Shown here in pieces: positions 10,020 to 17,573 of a stretch of 43,718 nt of DNA. The notes below the pieces were generated by a model. It was not told where the DNA came from, made no database searches, and saw only the letters and a list, made by a program, of their open reading frames with translations. The stretch is taken from assembly GCA_938041035.1 (NCBI GenBank), contig CALHYX010000010.1, positions 1 to 43,718 of the forward strand, in the 5' to 3' direction. This DNA is from an uncultured Acidimicrobiales bacterium. Lineage in GTDB: Bacteria > Actinomycetota > Acidimicrobiia > Acidimicrobiales > SHLQ01. How positions within the stretch are numbered: position 1 is the stretch's first letter; every line of letters starts with the position of its first letter. Made by a program: the position numbers and the translations under genes.

Positions 10020-10064
10020 GGTAAAGCAGTGCTCGGTTAAGCAGTATCCGGTAGAGCAATGTCG
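10020..10064. repeat. Three degenerate 15-nt direct repeats across the hydroxylase stop codon
   Basis: GGTAAAGCAGTGCTC, GGTTAAGCAGTATCC and GGTAGAGCAATGTCG follow one another without gaps. The middle unit holds the stop codon (10037-10039) of the molybdopterin subunit. A small tandem duplication at the gene's 3' end would explain this. The rest of 9926-10036 shows nothing recognisable except a weak GCGC hairpin near 9963. Confidence 0.55.
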
Positions 10065-12349
10065 GCCGGACGGACGGGCACCCGGGGGAGGGCGAGCCCG
10101 GTGGCCGCGCGGATGGCCGCCACCACCGCCGGAGTCGACGAGATGGTCGGAGGTTCGCCGATGCCCTTGGCGCCAAACGGCGCATTCGGTTCCGGCTCCT
10201 CGATCAGGGCGGCGATGCGTACCGGCGGCATGTCGAGCGTGGTCGGGATCAGGTAGTCGGTGAAGCTGGCGTTACGAATCACGCCGTCGACCGTCACCAG
10301 TTCTTCCATGACCGCGAGACCGACGCCCTGAGCGGTGCCGCCTTCGATCTGGCCGATCGCCTGGAGCGGGTTGAGGATCCGGCCGACATCCTGGGCGGTC
10401 GCCATGTCGAGCACCCGGACGAGACCCAGCTCGGGGTCGACGTCGACGACCGCGGTGTGAGCGGAGAAGGCGAACGAAACGTGGGCGTTGCCCTGGCCGT
10501 TTTCGTCGAGCTCGTCGGTGGGTTCGTGGTGGAACTCGACCTCGCTTTCGAACGTTCGATCGCCGACCGCGTCGGCGATGGCCATCGAGAAGTCGCTGGT
10601 GCCGTCGAGGCTGAGAGCGGTCACCCGGTCGTCGCGCAGGACGAGCGTCTCCGGGTCGACGTCGTACTGGGCCCCCACGTGGGCGAGGAGTTCGTTGCGT
10701 ACCTCGCGACACGCCGCTTGCACCGCGCCGCCCGACATCCAGGTCTGGCGACTCGCCGAGGTCGATCCGGCGGAACCGACGGTGGCGGTCTCGGCCGGGG
10801 CGAGCACGATGTTCGAGACGCCGAGCTCCTCGCGGGCGATCTGCTGGGCGAGGGTGACGAAACCCTGGCCGACCTCGGCGCACGCGCAGACGACGGTCGC
10901 GACACCGGCATCGAGGCGCACAACGGCCGAGGAGTAGTCGTCGAAGCCCTCGGAGAACAACAGGTTCTTGAAGCCGAGCGCGAACCCGCGACCCCGGCTG
11001 ATGTGGTGGGCATCGGCGGTGCGACCGACCCCGCCGGGTCGTTGCAGCCAGTGATCGTCGGGGAGTTCGGGCTCCGGGTGCTGCGCGCAGGCTTCGATGA
11101 CCTCGCGGACCGGGGCGGTGCCGGCGATTACCTGGCCGGTGATCAGCGCATCGCCCGGCGCGAGCGCATTGCGGACGCGCAGCTCGACCGGGTCCATGCC
11201 GAGTTCGGCGGCGAGGAGGTCCATCTGGGCCTCGTGGCCAAAGCAGGTCTGCACGGCACCGAAGCCCCGCATCGCGCCACACGGCGGGTTGTTGGTCCGT
11301 ACGACCGTGCCCTCGATGTGGGCGTTGGGAATCCGATAGGGCCCGGCCGCGAAACAGGTGGCGTTGGCGATGACCGCCGGCGATGACGAGGCATAGGCGC
11401 CACCGTCGAGGAGTACCCGAGCCTCAACCTTCACGATGGTTCCGTCGCGGTTGGCGTGGTGGCGATACCACAGCCGGGCGGGGTGGCGATGTACGTGACC
11501 GACGAAGGACTCCGTGCGGGAGTAACACATGCGCACGGGTCGGCCGGTATGCATCGCCAGCATGCAGAGATGGACCTGCAGGCTCAGGTCCTCGCGCGCG
11601 CCGAAGGCCCCGCCGACCCCTGCAAGGGTCAACCGCACCCGTTCGGGATCGAGGCCGAGGCACGCGGCGATCTGGTCGCGGTCGACGTGGAGCCACTGGG
11701 TGGCGATGAACAGTTCGACCCCGCCGTCGTCGGTGGCGATGGCCATGCCGGATTCGGGGCCCATGAACGCCTGGTCCTGCATCCCGACCTCGTAGGTTCC
11801 CTCGACGGTGACCTCTCCGGTGGCGGAGATATCGCCGTGGCGAATGGTCAGTTCGCGAAACACGTTGCCGTCGGGATGGATGGGCTCGGCGGCCGCGGCC
11901 GCTTCGGGGTCGACCAGCGGGTCGGTCGGTTGGAGGTCGACCACCACCGCGTCGGCCGCCCGTCGAGCGGTCTCGGGGTGATCGGCGGCGACGATGGCGA
12001 TCGCCTCGCCGGCGTAGCGGATGACATCGCGAGCCAGCACCGGCTGGTCGGCGTGGTCCAGCCCATACGTCGCCAATCCGGGAACATCGTCGGCGGTCAG
12101 TACCGCGTACACGCCGGGCATCGCCACCGCGGCCGTGATGTCGACCGACCGTATGCTCGCCGAGGCGTACGGCGAGCGAACCGTGTGGCCGTGGAGCACG
12201 CCATCGGCCCAGAGATCCGACGAGAACGCGAACTCGCCGCGAACCTTGGCGATGCCGTCGGGGCGCGGGGCCGATTCGCCGATACGGGGAGCCGTCGGCG
12301 TTACCGTGATGTCGTCGGCCGGCAGCGTCGGGGTGTCGGTATCGGTCAT
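10037..12349 (-). CDS. Xanthine dehydrogenase-type molybdopterin-binding subunit
   Basis: A protein of 770 residues, the catalytic large subunit of a molybdenum hydroxylase, probably oxidising hypoxanthine and xanthine with FAD and 2Fe-2S partners. Visible parts: the hammerhead domain (IAKVRGEFAFSSDL), GVGGAFGARED, AMRGFGAVQ, GQGFVTLAQQ, and near the C-terminus GAKGIGEPP, whose Glu is the catalytic base in the family. The AMRGFG motif resembles xanthine dehydrogenases rather than CoxL, which carries AYRCSFR. The start is fixed by a 4-nt ATGA overlap with the 2Fe-2S gene. Purine specificity is inferred from neighbours; nicotinate or other N-heterocycle hydroxylases share this fold. Confidence 0.88.
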   Translation of the reverse strand: MTDTDTPTLPADDITVTPTAPRIGESAPRPDGIAKVRGEFAFSSDLWADGVLHGHTVRSPYASASIRSVDITAAVAMPGVYAVLTADDVPGLATYGLDHADQPVLARDVIRYAGEAIAIVAADHPETARRAADAVVVDLQPTDPLVDPEAAAAAEPIHPDGNVFRELTIRHGDISATGEVTVEGTYEVGMQDQAFMGPESGMAIATDDGGVELFIATQWLHVDRDQIAACLGLDPERVRLTLAGVGGAFGAREDLSLQVHLCMLAMHTGRPVRMCYSRTESFVGHVHRHPARLWYRHHANRDGTIVKVEARVLLDGGAYASSSPAVIANATCFAAGPYRIPNAHIEGTVVRTNNPPCGAMRGFGAVQTCFGHEAQMDLLAAELGMDPVELRVRNALAPGDALITGQVIAGTAPVREVIEACAQHPEPELPDDHWLQRPGGVGRTADAHHISRGRGFALGFKNLLFSEGFDDYSSAVVRLDAGVATVVCACAEVGQGFVTLAQQIAREELGVSNIVLAPAETATVGSAGSTSASRQTWMSGGAVQAACREVRNELLAHVGAQYDVDPETLVLRDDRVTALSLDGTSDFSMAIADAVGDRTFESEVEFHHEPTDELDENGQGNAHVSFAFSAHTAVVDVDPELGLVRVLDMATAQDVGRILNPLQAIGQIEGGTAQGVGLAVMEELVTVDGVIRNASFTDYLIPTTLDMPPVRIAALIEEPEPNAPFGAKGIGEPPTISSTPAVVAAIRAATGLALPRVPVRPADIALPDTA

Positions 12350-12867
12350 GCCCGGTCTCCCGCTCGTCGCCCGGCGACCAGCTCGACCGCTTCGAGGATG
12401 CGGCCGTACCCGGTGCATCGGCAGAGGTTGCCCGAAAGGGCTTCTTGGATCTCGAGGTCACCCAGGGGCGCTTCATCCGTCGTCGAGGCGCCATCGTCGC
12501 GATCGAGTAGATCGTGGACGGCCATGATCAGGCCGGGGGTGCAGAATCCGCATTGCACTGCGCCGGCGTCGATGAACGCCTGTTGCACATCGGACAGGTC
12601 GGGCGCATCCGGGTCGCCCGATCCCACCCCTTCGATGGTCAGGATCTGACGGTCCGTTGCGGAGGCGGCGAGGACGAGGCACGAACATACGAGTGTTCCG
12701 TCGATCTGCACCGAACACGAGCCGCACTCGCCCTCCTCGCAGGCGTTCTTGGCGCCGGGTAGGCCGAGCCGGTCCCGCAGTACGTGCAGCAGGCTTTCGC
12801 CGATCCAGGCCTCGGCGACGTCATGTTCGGTGCCATTCACGTTCAGCCGGTAGGAGTGGGTACTCAT
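12346..12867 (-). CDS. Xanthine dehydrogenase-type 2Fe-2S subunit
   Basis: A small electron-transfer subunit of 173 residues. It has the plant-type cluster motif in CEEGECGSC with the partner Cys downstream, and the helical-domain cluster motif in CGFCTPG plus NLCRCTGYGRI, so all eight expected cysteines are present. It passes electrons from the molybdenum site to FAD. Start ATG 12867 overlaps the upstream FAD gene's TGA by 4 nt (ATGA); an upstream GTG at 12876 would add three residues and is less likely. Its own stop overlaps the large-subunit start in the same way. Confidence 0.93.
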   Translation of the reverse strand: MSTHSYRLNVNGTEHDVAEAWIGESLLHVLRDRLGLPGAKNACEEGECGSCSVQIDGTLVCSCLVLAASATDRQILTIEGVGSGDPDAPDLSDVQQAFIDAGAVQCGFCTPGLIMAVHDLLDRDDGASTTDEAPLGDLEIQEALSGNLCRCTGYGRILEAVELVAGRRAGDRA

Positions 12868-13712
12868 CGCAGGCACCGCTCCATCGCTCGGCGGGCCATG
12901 ACTTCGATGCCGTGGCGGCGATACTCCGCGGTGGAGCGGTGGTCATCGATAGGGCGGGCGACGGTGGCGACCAGCTCGCCGAATCGGGCGGGGACACCGG
13001 GGTCGGTGTCGGTCGGGTTGGACCAGTCGATGTGGTTCACGGCGAACTCCTCTGCTTCGTTGGCCCGCACCGGGGTGGCGGTGACCGAGCCGACGCTGGC
13101 GCCAACGGTCTGGGCGGTGGTGTCGAGCGCCAGGGCAAACCCGGCCACCGAGATCACCATGGCGTTTCGGGTGCCGATCTTCAGGTACTCCTGCGGGCCG
13201 GCCGCGACCGGCACCGAAACGGCGACGATGAGCTCATCGGGAGCGATCGACGTGCGTTTGACGCCGGTGATCACCTCGTCGAGGGTGGCGGAACGTTCGC
13301 CCGCCACGCCGGCGATGACGATGGTGGCGTCGAGGGCCATGAGTACCGGCAACGTATCGCCGGCCGGGGAGGCGGTGGCGATGTTGCCGCCGAGGGTGCC
13401 GGCGTTGCGAATCTGAGGTGACCCGACGGTACGGGCGGCCTGAGCCAGCGCCGGAGCGAGACCGGCGAAGTCGGTTGCCAGCATCTCGGTGTAGGTGCAG
13501 CCGGCGCCGACGACCAGTCGATCGCCGTCGCGGCGCCAGCCTTGGAGTTCGGGCACTCGATCGAGGGCGAGGATCGTCTCGGGGCGTCGACCACCGTGGT
13601 TGACCTCCACCATGAGGTCGGTACCGCCGGCGAGCGGCTCGAGCGAGGGGTTGGCATGGAGATGGGCGAGCGCGTCGGCAAGCGATCTCGGTGCGATGAC
13701 AGCTGCGCTCAC
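12864..13712 (-). CDS. Xanthine dehydrogenase-type FAD-binding subunit
   Basis: A protein of 282 residues of the CoxM/XdhB-type FAD family. The FAD pyrophosphate is held by LAGGTDLMVE near the N-terminus and by the second motif TLGGNIATASPAGD after VGSPQIRNAG. It accepts electrons from the 2Fe-2S subunit. The GTG start at 13712 overlaps the regulator stop by 4 nt (GTGA); the frame is open far upstream, but the domain begins exactly here. Second gene of the regulator-FAD-FeS-Mo operon. Confidence 0.92.
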   Translation of the reverse strand: MSAAVIAPRSLADALAHLHANPSLEPLAGGTDLMVEVNHGGRRPETILALDRVPELQGWRRDGDRLVVGAGCTYTEMLATDFAGLAPALAQAARTVGSPQIRNAGTLGGNIATASPAGDTLPVLMALDATIVIAGVAGERSATLDEVITGVKRTSIAPDELIVAVSVPVAAGPQEYLKIGTRNAMVISVAGFALALDTTAQTVGASVGSVTATPVRANEAEEFAVNHIDWSNPTDTDPGVPARFGELVATVARPIDDHRSTAEYRRHGIEVMARRAMERCLR

Positions 13713-14224
13713 GAAGCGTCCGTTTCGAGGTCGGTTCCAACGGCTGGATCCGCGATGGTGTTCAGATAGTTGTAGATCGACATGCGGCTCACCCCCATCT
13801 GGTCGGCAACTTCCTCCACCGATTTGCGGAGTAGGAAGGCTCCATTTTCGGCCAGGCGCCGCACCGCCACCTGCTTTTGCTCCCGGTCGAGGTCCGCCAA
13901 CGGTGCTTTGAGTTCGTGTTCGACCGACGCGATCAGCCGTTCGAGAGCGCCGTGGAGATTGTCGAGTTGGGTGTTGCCGGGTTGCTCGCCCTGCTCGATC
14001 TGGACGTGGATCCGCGACGCGCCCGCTTCGAGAGCCGCCGAGGTCGCCGCCGCGATGGCGGCGCTGACGACGGGGGCGGCTCCGCTGATGATCGAGCCGA
14101 ACGGGCCGAAGGCCGGCTCGAGCCCGCAGCTCCGACAGGCTTCGATCGCGGCGATGACATGCGGTCCCGGGGTGCCCTCTTCGAACGGCTCGACGAGAAA
14201 CTCGGCGCGGGCGTGATCGGTCAC
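13709..14224 (-). CDS. Fusion regulator: Thiamine_BP (YkoF/MTH1187-like) domain plus HTH_22
   Basis: A protein of 171 residues. Residues about 5-75 match the Thiamine_BP/UPF0045 ferredoxin-like fold (ending AGASRIHVQIE), known from the hydroxymethylpyrimidine/thiamine-binding YkoF and from MTH1187. Residues about 110-160 are a YheO-type helix-turn-helix (KSVEEVADQMGVSRMSIYNYL). It is the first gene of the hydroxylase operon and overlaps the FAD gene by 4 nt, so it probably controls its own operon. The ligand is unknown; a purine, thiamine-like or cofactor signal is inference. The GTG start has a TAAAAT box exactly 6 nt upstream and no Shine-Dalgarno, suggesting a leaderless mRNA. Confidence 0.8.
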   Translation of the reverse strand: MTDHARAEFLVEPFEEGTPGPHVIAAIEACRSCGLEPAFGPFGSIISGAAPVVSAAIAAATSAALEAGASRIHVQIEQGEQPGNTQLDNLHGALERLIASVEHELKAPLADLDREQKQVAVRRLAENGAFLLRKSVEEVADQMGVSRMSIYNYLNTIADPAVGTDLETDAS

Positions 14225-14230
14225 CCGTCG

Positions 14231-14236
14231 ATTTTA
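14231..14236 (-). promoter_or_regulatory. -10 box of a leaderless promoter for the hydroxylase operon
   Basis: TAAAAT on the minus strand ends 6 nt before GTG 14224, placing the likely transcription start at the start codon itself. Confidence 0.5.
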
Positions 14237-14240
14237 GCGC

Positions 14241-14255
14241 TTGACACTTTGTAAA
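14241..14255. promoter_or_regulatory. Operator-like palindrome upstream of the hydroxylase operon
   Basis: TTGACACTTTGTAAA is an interrupted palindrome of the form TTnACAnnnTGTnAA. It sits 17 nt upstream of GTG 14224, in the spacer between the TAAAAT box and the -35 region. That position suits autoregulation by the HTH_22 fusion protein. It is also close to the Lrp gene's 3' end. Confidence 0.45.
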
Positions 14256-14274
14256 ACCGCGGTGCCGGGTGAAC

Positions 14275-14715
14275 TCAGACGGCCGTGTCGGCGACGGGCA
14301 GGCGGTGCAGGATGAGCCGACTGTCGGTCTGGGCCACCCCGACCTTGCGCAGTTCGGTGAGGAGGTCGTCGAGGTCTGCGGGGGTGGCGACCATCGCCCG
14401 GACCCGAAAGTCGACCCGGCCGGTGAGGTGGTAGGCCTCGACGATTCGATCATCGGTGGGCACGTAGTCCACGAAGGCGCTCCGATCATGAGGTTCGGTC
14501 ATGTGGAGATCGATGGTGACCTCCATGGGGCGGCCGAGGGCACCGTGATCGAGAACGGCTCGGAAGTTGCGGATGACGCCGCGCTCGACCAGGCGGCTCA
14601 CCCGCACACCGGTGGCGTTGGCCGAGAGCCCGACCCGTTGGCCAAGGTCCTTGTGCGATATTCGGCCGTCGGTTCGGAGAACGCGGATGATTCGGAGGTC
14701 AAGATCATCAATCAC
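14275..14715 (-). CDS. Lrp/AsnC family transcriptional regulator
   Basis: A protein of 146 residues from GTG 14715 (reading IDDLDLRIIRVL), the usual start of the family; GTG 14727 would add four residues. The N-terminal winged HTH (ISHKDLGQRVGLSANATGVRVSRLVERGVI) is followed by a RAM ligand-binding domain ending LILHRLP. Such proteins sense amino acids or related metabolites and bind DNA as oligomers. It lies between the hydroxylase operon and the rightward genes, so it may control either side. A TTGACC / TACAGT pair with a short 15-nt spacer lies just upstream. Confidence 0.88.
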   Translation of the reverse strand: MIDDLDLRIIRVLRTDGRISHKDLGQRVGLSANATGVRVSRLVERGVIRNFRAVLDHGALGRPMEVTIDLHMTEPHDRSAFVDYVPTDDRIVEAYHLTGRVDFRVRAMVATPADLDDLLTELRKVGVAQTDSRLILHRLPVADTAV

Positions 14716-14793
14716 AGAGAAAACCACTGTAGCAAGGCTCCGCAGCGGTCAAAACAGTGCCACCTGTGGCGCGAAGTGGTGCACCATCGAGTC

Positions 14794-15066
14794 ATGAACA
14801 GTTCCCCCCGTCCTACCTCTCTCGCTGCCCCCCTCCGGGACCCCGCCAACTCGCTGCACCCGTGCTTTGGTGCCGCCGCGACCCCATCGGTCGATGAAGC
14901 GCGCTTCGCCCGGTTGACCGCGGCGTGGAACGACCACCAGGAGCTTCGCCGCACCGGCGCGTCGGTCGGCGAGCTGGCCGAGTCCCGCCGCCGTCTCGAC
15001 GCGATCCGCTTTGGCGTCGAGCCGACCGACCCGGATCCGAGCAGCACGCACCGCCTCGCTGCCTAG
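14794..15066 (+). CDS. Small hypothetical protein
   Basis: A 90-residue, mostly helical protein with no family I recognise. It has a Pro/Ala-rich start and a charged helix around WNDHQELRRTG, then a Glu/Arg-rich stretch. It is divergent from the Lrp gene, and its stop is 9 nt before the VOC gene's start, so the two may share a message. A weak CACCAT box stands 6 nt before the ATG. Coding reality is moderately supported by position and frame only. Confidence 0.5.
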   Translation: MNSSPRPTSLAAPLRDPANSLHPCFGAAATPSVDEARFARLTAAWNDHQELRRTGASVGELAESRRRLDAIRFGVEPTDPDPSSTHRLAA

Positions 15067-15069
15067 GCT
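15064..15069 (+). promoter_or_regulatory. -10 box of a leaderless promoter for the VOC gene
   Basis: TAGGCT followed by exactly 6 nt and GTG 15076. It overlaps the stop codon of the preceding small gene. Confidence 0.4.
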
Positions 15070-15075
15070 GGGGTG

Positions 15076-15501
15076 GTGAGCCACCCCCGATTTCATCTCG
15101 CTTTTCCCGTCGACGACCTCGACGCCGCCCGCCGGTTCTACGGCACCGTGCTCGGCTGTCGCGAGGGTAGGTCGGCCGCCGACTGGGTCGACTTTGACCT
15201 CTACGGCCATCAGATCGTCGCCCATCTGGTCGAAGCGGCGACCGGCACTGCTACCGGTCCGACCAACGACGTCGACGGACAGCAGGTGCCCGTGCGTCAC
15301 TTTGGCGTCCTGCTCAGCGTCGACGCGTGGCACCGGCTCGTCGAGCGATTGACCGACGCGGGTCAGGAATTCATCATCGAGCCGCAGGTACGCTTTGGCG
15401 GCGAAGCCGGCGAGCAGCACACGTGCTTCTTTCTCGATCCGAGCGGCAACGCGCTCGAGTTTAAGGCTTTCGCCGATGACGACATGATCTTCCAGAAGTA
15501 G
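15076..15501 (+). CDS. VOC (glyoxalase/dioxygenase superfamily) protein
   Basis: A protein of 141 residues with the paired beta-alpha-beta-beta-beta modules of the vicinal oxygen chelate fold. It starts [23 protein letters not shown] and ends [16 protein letters not shown]. Likely metal ligands are the His of FHLAF, the His of VRHFG and the Glu of ALEFK. The reaction cannot be told from sequence; homologs include glyoxalases and ring-cleavage dioxygenases. GTG 15073 is an alternative start, but 15076 has the better TANNNT spacing. The GNAT gene follows after 26 nt. Confidence 0.85.
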   Translation: MSHPRFHLAFPVDDLDAARRFYGTVLGCREGRSAADWVDFDLYGHQIVAHLVEAATGTATGPTNDVDGQQVPVRHFGVLLSVDAWHRLVERLTDAGQEFIIEPQVRFGGEAGEQHTCFFLDPSGNALEFKAFADDDMIFQK

Positions 15502-15527
15502 ACCCAGCCGACGAAGTGAGCGCACCG

Positions 15528-16241
15528 ATGAGTGATCCAACCCCTCCGCGGACCAACGAGTTCGGCCAGCCGATCGGCCCCGACCTCGCCGGATGGGCCG
15601 CGCCGGGCAATCCGCCCCCCGGCGAGATCCACGGTGCGGCGGTCGCCCTGCATCCGCTCGAGCCACAGGTCCACGCTCCTCCGTTGTTCGAACTTCTGGA
15701 GAACGTCGACGGCTCGCTGTGGACCTACCTGCCGTTCGGCCCGTTCGCCGATGTCGATCAGGTCGAAGCGCTGTTCCGCAGCCTCTGCCGCTACGAAGAT
15801 TGGCAGCCGTTTGCCGTCATCGTTGACGACGAACCGCTCGGGTTCTGCTCCTACCTACGAATCCAGGAAACCGTGGGCTCGATCGAGGTCGGTTCGATCG
15901 TCCTATCGCCGGCGCTGCAACGCACCACCGCGGCCACCGAAGCCCTCTACCTGTTGATCCGCCACGCGTTCGAGCTGGGCTATCGCCGCGTCGAATGGAA
16001 GTGTGACCACCTCAACGCTCCTTCCATCGCCGCCGCCGAACGGTTGGGATTTACCTTCGAGGGGGTGTTCCGCAAGGCCACGCACTACAAGGGGCGCAGT
16101 CGCGACACGGCCTGGTTTGCGATCGTTGACGACGACTGGCCCGAGATCGATGCGGTGTTTCGGACCTGGTTGGCGCCGGACAACTTCGACGCCGACGGCG
16201 GCCAGATCGCAACCCTGCGCGAGCTGCGAAACCCCGGCTGA
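15528..16241 (+). CDS. GNAT family N-acetyltransferase (RimJ/RimL-like)
   Basis: A protein of 237 residues. The C-terminal two thirds is a RimL-like acetyltransferase: IEVGSIVLSPALQRTTAATEA around the acetyl-CoA loop, then VEWKCDHLNAPSIAAAERLGF, the usual motif B. The N-terminal 40 residues (NEFGQPIG) form an extended lead typical of the YJL218W/RimJ-like subgroup. It probably acetylates an amine on a small molecule or protein N-terminus; the substrate is unknown. ATG 15528 is preferred over the in-frame GTG 15516. Likely co-transcribed with the VOC gene. Confidence 0.85.
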   Translation: MSDPTPPRTNEFGQPIGPDLAGWAAPGNPPPGEIHGAAVALHPLEPQVHAPPLFELLENVDGSLWTYLPFGPFADVDQVEALFRSLCRYEDWQPFAVIVDDEPLGFCSYLRIQETVGSIEVGSIVLSPALQRTTAATEALYLLIRHAFELGYRRVEWKCDHLNAPSIAAAERLGFTFEGVFRKATHYKGRSRDTAWFAIVDDDWPEIDAVFRTWLAPDNFDADGGQIATLRELRNPG

Positions 16242-16256
16242 TCGCGACATCTGGAT

Positions 16257-17528
16257 CTAGACGCCCGAGCCCGCGGCCCAGTGGTCTGCGTCGTCGCGCG
16301 GGTCGTCGTAGCGACCTTCGGGAATCGTGAGTCCGCGCACCATCGTCAGGATGAAATCGTCGGCGGCGGTGAGATGGTGACCCACCTGCTGGAGGGTGTC
16401 GCCCAATGCGGTCCCACCGAAGATCCAGTCGTTGAGCGCGGCATGGTTCGGTGCGTTCGGACCAGGCTGAGCGGCAACCGCCTCGTGGTAGAAGGTGCGG
16501 AGATCTTCGGCCAGGTGTCGGACCAGCAACGGCATATCGAACGCCCAGTCGACGTCGCCGGGCGGCACGGCTTCGAGGTCGCCGGTATCGGCGATGCCTC
16601 CCAGTGCCCGGGCCACTTCGTCCACCTGGTCGGCGCCCGCGCCCGTGACACCGAAGATCGTCCGGCCGCGCACCGTGCGGGTTTCGGCTGCCCACGGCCG
16701 CAGCCGCGCGACCTCGGCGAGCAGTCGCCCCGTGTGGGAGGGGTCGTCGGCGACGGGAAGGTTCACCGGGCAGGCCCAGGCTTCCGGGCCGGCTTCCATC
16801 GGCGCGTCGACGAGATAGTCGACGATGGTTGGTGACTCCGCCGTCTCCAGGATCGCAAACGCCGCCCGAAGCACGTCGGTCTGGAAGCCGGGGTCGGCGG
16901 CGGAGCCCAGAGGACGGCCGAGCGCGAAGGGCACCCAGAGGGCGCGCGGCGGGTTCACCGCCTCGCTCTGTTCGCGGACGAGGCTGATCGAGGTCGTGGC
17001 CACTCCCGCCCGTTCGATGTAGTTCGCGAGGGCGCCGACCGCACCCGTACAGATCGGTCAAACCGGTATCAGTAGCGCGACGTCGACGCCGCCGGCGGCG
17101 AGTAGGCGGCCGACCTCCTCGCCCGTGTCGCGCAGCGCCTCATGGTTGGGCTGGGCGCCCATGAAGGAGTAGTGCCAATCCGACACCCCGCCGATCTCCC
17201 CGGCGTCGGCCATCTCGCGCAAGCGGTCGGCGGGAAAGGAGATGTTCGGGTCCTGTTGAAAGGCACTGCGGTCAAAGTTGGTGCTGATGTGCGACAGCAT
17301 GACGTCGGCGAAATCCACGTCGCCGGGCAGTATTCGGTAGTCGACGGCGCCCGCTTGAAAAGGCGGATCGCTGCGCCGGTGCAGCCCGGCGGTGGAGACG
17401 ATGGCGACGGTGGACTCGGCCAGTGGTTTCGGATGTACCCAGGGGGCCGCGGCAACCGGTGCCATTGCCTCGGCTCGGGCGAGCAGGTGGGCGGCCTCTT
17501 CATCGTGGAGGTCACTGAGTCGAACCAT
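16257..17528 (-). CDS. GrdB/PrdB-family reductase selenoprotein with in-frame UGA (Sec157)
   Basis: Read through the TGA at 17058-17060, one 423-residue protein results. Its first part (HRRSDPPF, VDYRILPGDV, LSHISTNFDRSAFQQDPN, HYSFMGAQ) and second part (SISLVREQSEAVNPPRALWVPF, LGRPLG) are consecutive pieces of the glycine/sarcosine/betaine/D-proline reductase B family. The codons between the UGA and the next possible start encode PICTGAVGALANYIERAG, family-like sequence that neither half alone would translate. The junction reads IPV-Sec-PIC, the U-x-x-C redox motif. A SECIS-like hairpin follows the UGA. The family reduces C-N bonds in clostridia; the role in an aerobic actinobacterium is unknown. 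SelA, SelB, SelD and tRNA-Sec are not in this window. The ATG has a TAGGGT box 6 nt upstream. Confidence 0.88.
17030..17060 (-). promoter_or_regulatory. Bacterial SECIS-like hairpin directly downstream of the UGA
   Basis: On the minus strand UGA (17060-17058) is followed by an 11-nt spacer, GGGUGC (17046-17041), loop GGUCG (17040-17036) and GCGCCC (17035-17030), giving a 6-bp stem with one G-U pair. E. coli fdhF, as I recall it, has the same 11-nt spacing, a 6-nt GGUUGC arm and a loop containing GGUC. Confidence 0.75.
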
Positions 17529-17534
17529 TCGATG

Positions 17535-17540
17535 ACCCTA
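17535..17540 (-). promoter_or_regulatory. -10 box of a leaderless promoter for the selenoprotein gene
   Basis: TAGGGT, then 6 nt, then ATG 17528. The box overlaps a small inverted repeat at 17536-17549 (CCCTA, four-base loop, TAGGG) that could be an operator or fold in an mRNA. Confidence 0.45.
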
Positions 17541-17573
17541 GCGATAGGGCGACCGCTCGGCCGAAGTTGCTGG

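Noticed and set aside
16257..17528. Explaining the TGA as a sequencing error, frameshift or pseudogene
   Set aside because: The frame does not shift, both halves are intact, the TGA is exactly at the redox position with a Cys three residues on, and a SECIS-like hairpin follows.
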